A DNA stretch of 64,000 bases. Origin: CAYJBH01 sp964370825. Lineage in GTDB: Bacteria > Bacillota > Clostridia > Oscillospirales > Ruminococcaceae. The stretch spans positions 1 to 64,000 of the forward strand of contig CAYJKY010000012.1 of assembly GCA_964370825.1 (NCBI GenBank), given 5' to 3'. The notes under the pieces are model-generated. The model was not told the DNA's origin. It saw only the letters and a program-made list of their open reading frames with translations, and did not search any database. This document shows positions 9,217 through 17,598 of the stretch, in pieces. How positions within the stretch are numbered: the stretch's first letter is position 1; each line of letters begins with the position of its first letter. The position numbers were made by a program, and so were the translations under genes.

Positions 9217-9625
9217 AAATTCCTACCTACTGTTCAAAAAAATCAAAATATGTTACTATTTGTGCACAGGAAAAAGATTATTGGGGTAAAAAAACATTTG
9301 TGTTATACAATTCATTATAATGTCTAACAAATAAAAAGTCAAGAAATTAATTGTAACTTATGCACAAATTTACCTGAAATGTTATATAATCAACAGATAT
9401 ATTTCCATCTTTTCAAATTTATCCATATCTGAAACAACAAGAATTTCCATGTATTGAAAATTTGTCACCTTGAAAACATTCTCCAGGTATTGTAACCTTT
9501 AAACAGTAGTTGCACCGTGAAAGGGTTGTACACTACATGAGCTCATAAACATTGTGTATGTGATACAACAATTTTATGGTAAATGAATGAATATTATTGT
9601 CGGTATTTTATGAAAGGATTATTAT
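9217..9625. promoter_or_regulatory. 409-bp divergent intergenic region
   Basis: AT-rich region between the AraC-type regulator and the transporter operon. It holds the strong minus-strand promoter listed separately. On the plus strand I find no convincing promoter. The best candidates are an isolated TATAAT at 9385-9390 without a good -35, and TTGTGT-N17-TATGGT starting near 9553. A weak plus-strand promoter is what one expects for an activator-dependent operon. No coding region was seen. Confidence 0.5.
9314..9342 (-). promoter_or_regulatory. Promoter of the AraC-type regulator
   Basis: Minus strand: -35 TTGACT (9337-9342), 17-base spacer, perfect -10 TATAAT (9314-9319). The leader to the ATG at 9216 is about 90 bases. 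Confidence 0.85.
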
Positions 9626-10558
9626 ATGAAGAATGGCTCTAAAAGCAGAAACATCTTACTTGGGAGGATAGCTGTAAATTGGCAGTTGTATGTAATGCTA
9701 ATTCTCCCAGTATCCTTAATGATATTGTTTAAATACGTTCCCATGTATGGAGCACAGATTGCATTCAGAAGTTTTAATATAGGCGATACAATACTTTCCG
9801 CCGAGTGGGTGGGTTTTGATAATTTTATTGCTTTTTTCGGCGATTACCAGTTTGCTAATGTTCTTTCTAATACAGTTTTCCTAAGTTTATATTCCCTATT
9901 GGCCGGCACACCTGTTGCAATAATATTTGCACTATGTATTAACTATCTTAATTTTCCGAAATACAAAAAAATAGCGCAAACAGTTACCTACCTTCCCTAT
10001 CTTATATCCACCGTTGTAATGGTTACCTTAATTCTTCAGTTTTTTGCTGCAAGAAATGGTGTTCTCACACAACTTTTCAACTTTATAACCGGAAGCGAAA
10101 CTGATTACCTTGCGAATCCGTCACTTTTTAATGATATATATGTATGGACAGGAGTGTGGCAGGCTACAGGGTTCAGTTCGATAATCTACATTGCAACGTT
10201 GGTCGGTATAGACCCTACATTGCATGAGGCTGCGATCGTTGACGGTGCTTCCAAATGGCAACGCTGCAAAGGAATCGACCTCCCGTTGCTAATGCCTACA
10301 ATCATAAAGTTGTTTATTCTAAACATGGGAAGCATATTAAATATCGGCTTTGAAAAGATTTTGCTTATGCAGAATCCATTAAATCTGAGTGCCTCCGAAG
10401 TTGTTTCCACCTATGTGTACAAGGTAGGACTCACCTCTGCACTACCACAGTTTTCATATGGTACCGCTATAGGCCTGTTCCAGTCGCTTATAGGGCTTGT
10501 AATGGTATTAACCTTTAACTTTATTGCAAATAAAGTTTCTGACGACGGAATATGGTAA
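9626..10558 (+). CDS. Carbohydrate ABC transporter permease, LplB type
   Basis: A 310-residue inner-membrane subunit of a carbohydrate importer. Six membrane segments are apparent, starting with WQLYVMLILPVSLMILFKY. The EAA loop that docks the ATPase is readable as LHEAAIVDGASKWQRCKGID followed by LP. The N-terminal basic stretch and overall layout match the LplB/YteP type of permease used for oligosaccharides from plant or host glycans. The ribosome binding site is GAAAGGA before ATG 9626. The partner permease begins 16 bases downstream. No ATP-binding subunit is encoded here, as is usual for these systems, which share an MsmX-like ATPase encoded elsewhere. Confidence 0.92.
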   Translation: MKNGSKSRNILLGRIAVNWQLYVMLILPVSLMILFKYVPMYGAQIAFRSFNIGDTILSAEWVGFDNFIAFFGDYQFANVLSNTVFLSLYSLLAGTPVAIIFALCINYLNFPKYKKIAQTVTYLPYLISTVVMVTLILQFFAARNGVLTQLFNFITGSETDYLANPSLFNDIYVWTGVWQATGFSSIIYIATLVGIDPTLHEAAIVDGASKWQRCKGIDLPLLMPTIIKLFILNMGSILNIGFEKILLMQNPLNLSASEVVSTYVYKVGLTSALPQFSYGTAIGLFQSLIGLVMVLTFNFIANKVSDDGIW

Positions 10559-10573
10559 GGAGAGGATAAATAT

Positions 10574-11485
10574 ATGTTGGATAACAATAAGCTTATCAGG
10601 TCGTTCAGCGACAAGATTTTCGACACTGTAGTTATAGTATTAGTTACTTTTTTTGTTATTGTGGTTTTATATCCACTATTATTAGTAGTCAGTAGCTCAT
10701 TCAGTGACGGAAATTCCATAGTTATGGGAGAGGTTACATTTTTCCCCGTTAACTTTAACCTTCAAGGTTTTGGAGAAATATTCGAATATGATTCGGTATT
10801 TATCGGCTACGGAAACTCACTTATTTACGTTTTTGCCGGAACTCTTTTAAGTCTTTTAGTCTCTATTTTTATGGCTTACCCTCTTTCAAGAATGGATCTT
10901 GTGGGCCGTAAACCGCTGTCATTGGTATTGATTTTCACCATGTTGTTTAATGCAGGACTTATTCCTAACTACCTTCTTATGCAGGACTTAGGATTAATTA
11001 ATTCAAGACTTGTCTTAATTCTTCCTGCGGCTGTCAATGCATACAATATTATAGTTATGATAACCTATTTCAGAGGAAATGTTCCTAAAGAGATAATTGA
11101 ATCCTCTAAAATAGATGGATGTGGTGACTTCAGATTTGTGTGGCGAATACTTATGCATATATCGCAGCCTATTATTGCGGTGCTGGCACTATATTTTGCG
11201 ATGTATCACTGGAACGCTTACTTTGAGGCTATGATATACATCAATGACCCGGATAAATACCCATTACAGCTTGTGTTACGAGAAATTCTGTTACAGAATA
11301 GAATTTCTGCCGACCTAATGGCAACCATGAACCTCACCGCAGAGGAGATGGAGCTGCGAATGGGACTTTCAGAACAGCTGAAATATTGTCTGATTATCGT
11401 CTCCAGTGTTCCGTTGATGCTTCTTTACCCCTTCATCCAGAGATACTTCATAAAGGGTGTTATGATTGGTTCTATCAAAGGTTAA
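10574..11485 (+). CDS. Carbohydrate ABC transporter permease, LplC/YtcP type
   Basis: A 303-residue second permease of the same importer, with six predicted membrane segments and the EAA loop IIESSKIDGCGDFRFVWRIL. The long N-terminal cytoplasmic lead, SSSFSDGNSI after the first membrane segment and the C-terminal YPFIQRYFIKGVMIGSIKG are typical of the LplC/YtcP group. It forms the heterodimeric pore with the upstream LplB-like subunit. The RBS AGGAGAGG lies just before ATG 10574. A 144-base gap separates it from the binding-protein gene; no terminator is seen there, so the three genes are probably one operon. Confidence 0.92.
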   Translation: MLDNNKLIRSFSDKIFDTVVIVLVTFFVIVVLYPLLLVVSSSFSDGNSIVMGEVTFFPVNFNLQGFGEIFEYDSVFIGYGNSLIYVFAGTLLSLLVSIFMAYPLSRMDLVGRKPLSLVLIFTMLFNAGLIPNYLLMQDLGLINSRLVLILPAAVNAYNIIVMITYFRGNVPKEIIESSKIDGCGDFRFVWRILMHISQPIIAVLALYFAMYHWNAYFEAMIYINDPDKYPLQLVLREILLQNRISADLMATMNLTAEEMELRMGLSEQLKYCLIIVSSVPLMLLYPFIQRYFIKGVMIGSIKG

Positions 11486-11629
11486 ATATATTCAACTATT
11501 TCACTAGATTTGTTATATACATTTCTTGACTAACCTTGATTATCATTTTGCGCATTGTGTAAAAACGTAATATTTATCGAACATGTAGGTTCGGGTAAAT
11601 ATATAAGAAGAATTTTTTAGGAGGAAACT

Positions 11630-13345
11630 ATGTTAAAAAGATTATTAGCAATTATCCTTGCGGCTATGCTCCTGCTGACTGCTTGTTCAAGCGGTAGTGA
11701 TGCCGAAACCGGTGGGGAAACCGGTGGTGACACCACAACTTCCACTCCTGCCGACGATGCTACCGAAAGCAGTATTGTTACACCTGCCGGAGAGTATCCG
11801 ATTGTTACAGAGCCGGTAGAGCTCAGCTTGTTTGTTCACACTCGTTTGGGTGTTGACAGCTTTGCTGTGGAAGACAACCTCTTCACACAGTACCTAACCG
11901 AAAACACAGGCGTTGATTTCACCTTCGTGACTGCGCCGGAGTCCGACGCACAGGCAAACCTTAACGTTCTGCTTGCAGGCGGCGACTATCCCGACGTTAT
12001 TAACTCTATGTCACTTCAGGGTGCACAGGTACTTCTTTATGGTGAAAGAGGACTATTCCTTAGATTAAACGATTACATCGACGAGTATGCAGTTAATCTT
12101 AAGGCAGCTTTCGAGGAGTATCCTGAATACGAGTCAACTATTGCTGCTCCGGATGGATCTATCTACACAATGCCGGACGTTAACGACTGCTACCATTGTT
12201 CGTTTGACGTTAAGATGTGGGTTAATCAGGTTTGGCTTGATAACCTAGGACTTGATGTTCCTACAACAACCGACGAATTTGCCGACATGCTAAGGGCTTT
12301 CAAAAATGATGACCCCAACGGTAACGGCCAGCAAGATGAAATTCCGCTCATGGGCTCCAACCTAAACGGATGGAACTCCTTCCCGGAAAACTTCTTAATG
12401 AACTCCTTCGTATACTTCTCCAACAGATACGGTTCCGGTAAATACGGCTCCGGTATATATTCTGAAGATGGAACCTTGACAGCAGCATACACCACTGACG
12501 CTTGGAAAGATGGTCTAACGTATATGAACATGCTAGTTTCGGAAGGCCTTCTTGCACCCGAAACCTACACACAGGATAACAATGTTCTGCTCCAGACTGC
12601 AGAAAACTCTGATGCCTTAATAGGAGCAATCCCCTCCGGTTACATGGGAATGTTTTCACAGACATCAACCTCCGACAGATGGAGAGACTATGTTGCTATA
12701 GCTCCGCTCGAAGGTCCTGACGGCGTTAGATATTCCGAGTGGAATCCTTACTCAGCAGCTACTTTCCGCTGGGTAGTTACCGACAAATGTGAATATCCGG
12801 AAGTTGCTGTACGTGTTGCCGACTTTATGTATGAGTATGAAGCAACACAGTCAATGGTATTCGGTCCTGTAGGAGTAGGCTGGGAAGATCTTAACGGTGA
12901 AAACCCAGACATCCTCGGAATCAACGGCGAACCTGCAATTTATCAAGCATTAATGCCTGTTGATGAGCAGACACCAAACTCTAGCTGGAACCAGCTTGGT
13001 ACTAGCATGAGAACAAGAGAATTCCGTTCCGGTGCAGCCGCAATGGGTGCTGCTGAGTTTGAGAAACCTCTTGAAGATTACACCAGAGAAAACTATGAGC
13101 CATACGCTCCCGATATCGATATGCTACTACCTCCGTTAGTATTCACCGAGGAACAGTCGGAAACATTACTTCCGATAGAGTCCACAGTAAGAACTTATGT
13201 TGAGGAGAAAACCGCAGCATTTATCACAGGCGGTCAGTCCATCGATGATAACTGGGACAGCTACCTTGCAGAGCTTGAGGCAATGGGTCTGCAAACTCTT
13301 CTTGAGACCTACCAGGAAGCTTATAACACTGCAACAGCAGGTTAA
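11630..13345 (+). CDS. Extracellular solute-binding lipoprotein (LipO/YtcQ type)
   Basis: A 571-residue carbohydrate-binding lipoprotein. The signal peptide ends with lipobox LLTAC (Cys19), followed by a Gly/Thr/Ser-rich linker and a large family-1 solute-binding fold that includes NLNVLLAGGDYPDVI. At about 570 residues it belongs to the large LipO class that accompanies LplB/LplC permeases and binds oligosaccharides. A perfect AGGAGG precedes ATG 11630. A hairpin terminator directly after the gene probably limits read-through into the hydrolase gene. This would give more binding protein than enzyme, as is common in such operons. Confidence 0.9.
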   Translation: MLKRLLAIILAAMLLLTACSSGSDAETGGETGGDTTTSTPADDATESSIVTPAGEYPIVTEPVELSLFVHTRLGVDSFAVEDNLFTQYLTENTGVDFTFVTAPESDAQANLNVLLAGGDYPDVINSMSLQGAQVLLYGERGLFLRLNDYIDEYAVNLKAAFEEYPEYESTIAAPDGSIYTMPDVNDCYHCSFDVKMWVNQVWLDNLGLDVPTTTDEFADMLRAFKNDDPNGNGQQDEIPLMGSNLNGWNSFPENFLMNSFVYFSNRYGSGKYGSGIYSEDGTLTAAYTTDAWKDGLTYMNMLVSEGLLAPETYTQDNNVLLQTAENSDALIGAIPSGYMGMFSQTSTSDRWRDYVAIAPLEGPDGVRYSEWNPYSAATFRWVVTDKCEYPEVAVRVADFMYEYEATQSMVFGPVGVGWEDLNGENPDILGINGEPAIYQALMPVDEQTPNSSWNQLGTSMRTREFRSGAAAMGAAEFEKPLEDYTRENYEPYAPDIDMLLPPLVFTEEQSETLLPIESTVRTYVEEKTAAFITGGQSIDDNWDSYLAELEAMGLQTLLETYQEAYNTATAG

Positions 13346-13371
13346 TAGTTAAACAATCTAATAACACTAAC

Positions 13372-13402
13372 AAAATCCCCCGTATTTTTTGCGGGGGATT
13401 TT
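13372..13402 (+). terminator. Hairpin terminator after the solute-binding protein gene
   Basis: An 11-bp stem (13372-13382 with 13392-13402) with C5/G5 core and a nine-base T-rich loop, ending in TTTT. It lies 26 bases after the stop codon and immediately before the next gene, so it may be a partial terminator inside the operon. Confidence 0.8.
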
Positions 13403-13430
13403 AACAGAAAAAATAAGGATGGAAGGTAAA

Positions 13431-15422
13431 ATGGAACGTTTAAGATTCAGGCAGATACATCTCGATTTTCACACCTCTGAGTTGATACCGACAATCGGAA
13501 GAGATTTCGATAAAAAGCACTTTCAGGACATGCTGAAACTGGGACATGTAAACTCCATAAATATCTTTGCAAAATGTCACCACGGTTGGGCATACCACAA
13601 CGCTGATGTTAACGAGAAACATCCTAACCTGGATTTCGAGCTGGTCAACGAAATGGTAAAGGCTTGTCATGAAATTGACGTAAAGTGCCCTATATATGTT
13701 TCGGCAGGGCTTGACGAAAAGTATGCAAAAAGAAACCCGGAACATATGAGAAAAAGAGAGGGTTTCACCGACGAGCGACAGAAGGATTTTGGCAGAGCCG
13801 GTTACCACGAACCCTGTATGCGTACGCCATACCTTGACCATTTTATAGATCAGGTTCATGAGGTGTGCAAAAATGTTAACTGTGTCGACGGACTATGGTT
13901 CGATATAGTTGGTGAGCGCGTCTGCTATTGTGACAGCTGCAAGGCGTTGGCAAAGGACAAAGGGCTCAATCCCGAAAATCAATTTGATATGATTGAGTTC
14001 GGCAAAGAGACCTATAAAAATTATGTTACAAGGGTCAATGAGGTGGTACGAAGCTACTATCCTACGGCATTAGTTTTCCATAACAACGGACACATACCAA
14101 GAGGCAGGAAGGATTTAGAGGGCTATGTTACCCAGCTTGAGATAGAATCGTTACCTACCGGCGGGTGGGGCTACGACCATTTTCCGCTATCAGCAAGATA
14201 TGTTCAGAACAGCGACAAGGAATATATCAGCATGACCGGCAAATTCCACACAACGTGGGGAGAATTCGGCGGATTTAAACATCCAAATGCTCTGCGTTAT
14301 GAGATGGCACTCGCACTTGCTTTCGGCGCAAAATGCTGTATCGGCGATCAGATGCATCCGTATGGAAGGTTAGATGAGTCCACCTATACATTAATCGGAG
14401 AAGCCTATAAAGAGGTTGAGGCAAAAGAGGAATACTGTGACGATACCGTAAATATTGCCGATATCGCAATAATCAGCACCGAAGCCGCACAAAATTTTGG
14501 TTACATACCAAAGGAAATATCAAAGGAAACCGTGCTTAATGCTGACATTGGTGCATTGAGGATACTGCAGGAAAACAGATATCTTTTCGATATTATAGAC
14601 CCCACTATGGATTTTTCAGCATACAAGCTTATCGTTCTCCCGGACCTGATTTTTGTTGATGGTGAACTTGAAGAAAAACTTAGCATTTATGCTGAAAATG
14701 GCGGTAAAATTCTTGCAACAGGTAGTTCAAACCTAAAAAATGACAGTAAAAACTTCGCCATAGATTTAGGCGCAAAATACCTTGGCGACAACGAATTTAC
14801 CCCATCCTATTGCAGACCGAAGTTCGACCTCAAATCATTAAAATCCACCGCCTTTGTGATGTACTCACCATCGAAAAAAATAGTGGCGACCGATTCTGCC
14901 GAGGTTATTGCCTACAATGAAGATTCCTTCTTCAACAGAGAGGGTACAAGTTTCTGCTCGCATCAGCATACACCTAACAACCCCGACAGTCTTTCTGACG
15001 GAATTACAGTAAACAAAAACGGTGCATATATCCCATGGCAGATGTTTACGGATTATGCGGTTAAGGGGGAACTCACCTATAAAGAAATAACCGCACATGT
15101 TTTGGAATTGCTTGTAGGCAATGATGTGACACTCTCCTCAAAGGCACCTGTGCCGACTATTGTATCGGCAAGAAGACAAGAAAAGGCAAACAGAGAGATT
15201 ATTCACATTATCTACGGCACCCCATTAAAACGTGGTAATGTCGAGGTTATCGAGGATATCCCGACCATAACCGGAATAGAGTTATGCTACAATACTTCCA
15301 TGGCAGTAGCCAAGGCGTATGATGCTGTTACCAAGGAGCCTATATCATATACAAAGGAAAATGAAACTATATTCTTTAAAATCGACAAGCTCGATTGCCA
15401 CAAGATGATCGTGATGGAATAA
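13431..15422 (+). CDS. Putative glycoside hydrolase (GHL6-like TIM barrel with GH42-type trimerisation domain)
   Basis: A 663-residue protein without a signal peptide. Residues about 1-330 look like the hypothetical glycosyl hydrolase family GHL6 TIM barrel. They include HHGWAYHNADVNEKHPNLDF, a DGLWFDIVGE strand end that could hold an acidic catalytic residue, and a Cys-rich CYCDSC motif. The segment around residues 385-450 (YKLIVLPDLIFVDGELEEKL, then AENGGKILATG) resembles the beta-galactosidase trimerisation domain. It is probably an intracellular enzyme acting on the oligosaccharide taken up by the upstream transporter; the substrate is unknown. Start at ATG 13431 is preferred because GGAAGG lies four bases before it. 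An upstream TTG (13389) lies inside the terminator, and ATG 13419 has no spacing to its RBS. Confidence 0.75.
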   Translation: MERLRFRQIHLDFHTSELIPTIGRDFDKKHFQDMLKLGHVNSINIFAKCHHGWAYHNADVNEKHPNLDFELVNEMVKACHEIDVKCPIYVSAGLDEKYAKRNPEHMRKREGFTDERQKDFGRAGYHEPCMRTPYLDHFIDQVHEVCKNVNCVDGLWFDIVGERVCYCDSCKALAKDKGLNPENQFDMIEFGKETYKNYVTRVNEVVRSYYPTALVFHNNGHIPRGRKDLEGYVTQLEIESLPTGGWGYDHFPLSARYVQNSDKEYISMTGKFHTTWGEFGGFKHPNALRYEMALALAFGAKCCIGDQMHPYGRLDESTYTLIGEAYKEVEAKEEYCDDTVNIADIAIISTEAAQNFGYIPKEISKETVLNADIGALRILQENRYLFDIIDPTMDFSAYKLIVLPDLIFVDGELEEKLSIYAENGGKILATGSSNLKNDSKNFAIDLGAKYLGDNEFTPSYCRPKFDLKSLKSTAFVMYSPSKKIVATDSAEVIAYNEDSFFNREGTSFCSHQHTPNNPDSLSDGITVNKNGAYIPWQMFTDYAVKGELTYKEITAHVLELLVGNDVTLSSKAPVPTIVSARRQEKANREIIHIIYGTPLKRGNVEVIEDIPTITGIELCYNTSMAVAKAYDAVTKEPISYTKENETIFFKIDKLDCHKMIVME

Positions 15423-15477
15423 TTATATATGTTAGTTACTCATTAACGTAAGATGGGCGCATATTTTTTAAAACTTT

Positions 15478-15527
15478 TTGCCGTGCAGATAAATCGATTA
15501 ATAGCGATATATCTGCACGGCAAGTTT
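15478..15527 (+). terminator. Probable terminator after the hydrolase gene
   Basis: A 14-bp perfect stem (15478-15491 with 15510-15523), an 18-base loop and a short TTTT at 15525-15528. It lies between convergent genes. Confidence 0.65.
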
Positions 15528-15571
15528 TATAAGTTGACAATTAATGTGCGCCTAATGCGTCAAAACAGTAG

Positions 15572-15946
15572 CTAATTTTTTATCGTTTTTACTATAAATG
15601 AAAAATACACTATATGTAATACCCAAACTATAGATAGTGCTATCTGTCCTACCGGAACAGCATTCATCATTATAAAGCCTATAACCATTAATATCGTCAC
15701 GGTAATCATAATTCTAATCTTGGTTATTACGGTCATGCCATCACCTTTGACATAACTCTCTAAATTGTTTTTATATAGCTTTGTTCCTCTGAACCAACTG
15801 TCGAGCTTCTCACTGCTTTTGCCAAACCCGAAAGCCGCTATCATAAGAAAGGGTACGGACGGCAAAATTGGAATAAATGCACCGACTGTTCCTAATGCCA
15901 ATCCAATAAATCCAATAATCAAATAAATAATTTTCTTTACACTCAT
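15572..15946 (-). CDS. DUF454 (YbaN-like) membrane protein
   Basis: A 124-residue protein with an N-terminal membrane segment (IIYLIIGFIGLALGTVGAFI) containing the conserved Gly and the PILPSVPF motif of DUF454. A short hydrophilic part (FGKSSEKLDSWFRGTKLYKN) and two further membrane segments follow. The family (YbaN in E. coli) has no settled function. The start codon overlaps the stop of the upstream CydC-like gene by one base, so it is translationally coupled to the exporter pair. Confidence 0.85.
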   Translation of the reverse strand: MSVKKIIYLIIGFIGLALGTVGAFIPILPSVPFLMIAAFGFGKSSEKLDSWFRGTKLYKNNLESYVKGDGMTVITKIRIMITVTILMVIGFIMMNAVPVGQIALSIVWVLHIVYFSFIVKTIKN

Positions 15947-17598
15947 TAACTCTTCCTAATTGTTTCCATGTTTAATACATTGTTTGCTATTTTTGTGGTG
16001 GATTTTCTATGAGATACCAGAACCACCGTTTTATCTTTATATTCTTTGAGGGATTTAAGTATAACAGCCTCGTTTAAGCTGTCGAGGTTACTTGTAGGCT
16101 CGTCGAGCAAAATTAAATTAGCATTATGCAAAAATGCTCTTGCTATGCCAATTCGTTGTTTTTCTCCGCCGGATATCGTGCCACCAAGTTCGCCGACCTC
16201 TGTGTCGTATCCATTTGGCAGGCTCTCAATAAAGTTGTGCAGTGAAGCACTTTTAGCTGCTTTTATAACCTCCTCGCGACCTGCATTGATGTTTGCAATT
16301 TTTATATTATTCTCGATGGTATCGTGAAAGATGTGCGTTTCCTGCGTCACAAAGCTTTCGTTCTCCCTCAGGCTTTTGGTATTGATGTTTTTAATGTTTT
16401 CTCCCGATATTACAACCTCACCGCTTTTCACATCGTAAAACCTCATCAAAAGCTTAAGCATTGTTGATTTTCCGCAACCGCTTTTTCCGCCTATAGCTAA
16501 AATCTTGTTTTTGCTAATATTTAACGAGAAGCTTTCTAAAATGGTCTCATTACCGTAGGAAAAATCAACATTGTTAAGCTGTGCACTTTCAAATATTATA
16601 TCCTTGCCTCCTGCAACCTCATCAACCATCGGCACATCGTCTAAAATATCAAGAACTCTATTTCCGCTTGCTATAGTTTGCGTCAAACCTGCCCCTAAGT
16701 TTGCTACCGAGCTAACCGCTCCAAAGGAGGAAAAGAGCATAACCGTAGGTATGATTACAGCGTCTATTTCAATAATGCCGTCTATGTACAAATTTGCCGA
16801 TACAAATAATATAATTACCGAAAAACAGAGGATTGATAAAATTGTTACAGCAATTGTTTTTCCCGCATATTTTTTAATCTCTCTGTTTGAACTTTCAATT
16901 TGTTTTGATAACTTTGTAATCTCTGCCTTACGCTCGTTTTTATAGCCAAACTGCAAAATTTCCTTCAAACCACGCAAACTGTCAAGAAAGTATGTGTTAA
17001 GCTCACCAACTTTATCCCTGTGGCTCTCGCCGCTTTGCTTACTCTTTTTAGAAACAATGATAGGGATTACCACACCTACGGTTAAATGTGCTGTGAGTGC
17101 TATAGCTCCGAGTAGAATGTTAAAACTACCGATGAAACAAACCACAACAGACGAGGTTATAAATGCAATACAGATTGGTGAAACTGTATGTGCATAAAAC
17201 ACCTCTAAAAGCTCTATGTCGGATGTTATTATCGATACAAGATTTCCTTTGTCTTTGCCATCAAGTTTTGCCGGTGCGAGTTTTCTAAGTGCTATAAACA
17301 CCTTATCTCTGATAAGTGCTAGTAGCTTAAACGCAATAAAGTGGTTGCAATACTGCTCAATGTAGTGCAAAATTCCGCGAGCGATGGCTATTACTGCAAC
17401 AATAACAATATAAACAGTAAGGTTAGTGCCATTGTTTTCTATGACATCCAAAGCCGCATAACTGCCAAAAACAGTGATAAAGCTTGCACAAAAATATCCT
17501 AAACATCCCATGATTATTGCTACAAGCATAATAGGGGAGAGAGGCTTTACAAGACCGATAAGCCTTGACATAACTTTTAATGAAGATCGTTTATTCAT
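15946..17598 (-). CDS. ABC transporter, fused permease/ATPase, CydC-like
   Basis: A 550-residue half-transporter with an N-terminal six-helix ABC membrane domain (about 1-310) and a C-terminal nucleotide-binding domain with Walker A GGKSGCGKST, signature ISGGEKQRIGIARA and Walker B LILLDEPTSNLD. Together with the upstream gene it resembles the CydDC exporter of cysteine/glutathione needed for cytochrome bd assembly. Heterodimeric exporters of unknown substrate share this layout, and no cydAB genes lie nearby. The start is ATG 17598, overlapping the upstream stop by eight bases with GGGGG upstream; a longer reading from TTG 17622 lacks a proper RBS. Confidence 0.82.
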   Translation of the reverse strand: MNKRSSLKVMSRLIGLVKPLSPIMLVAIIMGCLGYFCASFITVFGSYAALDVIENNGTNLTVYIVIVAVIAIARGILHYIEQYCNHFIAFKLLALIRDKVFIALRKLAPAKLDGKDKGNLVSIITSDIELLEVFYAHTVSPICIAFITSSVVVCFIGSFNILLGAIALTAHLTVGVVIPIIVSKKSKQSGESHRDKVGELNTYFLDSLRGLKEILQFGYKNERKAEITKLSKQIESSNREIKKYAGKTIAVTILSILCFSVIILFVSANLYIDGIIEIDAVIIPTVMLFSSFGAVSSVANLGAGLTQTIASGNRVLDILDDVPMVDEVAGGKDIIFESAQLNNVDFSYGNETILESFSLNISKNKILAIGGKSGCGKSTMLKLLMRFYDVKSGEVVISGENIKNINTKSLRENESFVTQETHIFHDTIENNIKIANINAGREEVIKAAKSASLHNFIESLPNGYDTEVGELGGTISGGEKQRIGIARAFLHNANLILLDEPTSNLDSLNEAVILKSLKEYKDKTVVLVSHRKSTTKIANNVLNMETIRKS

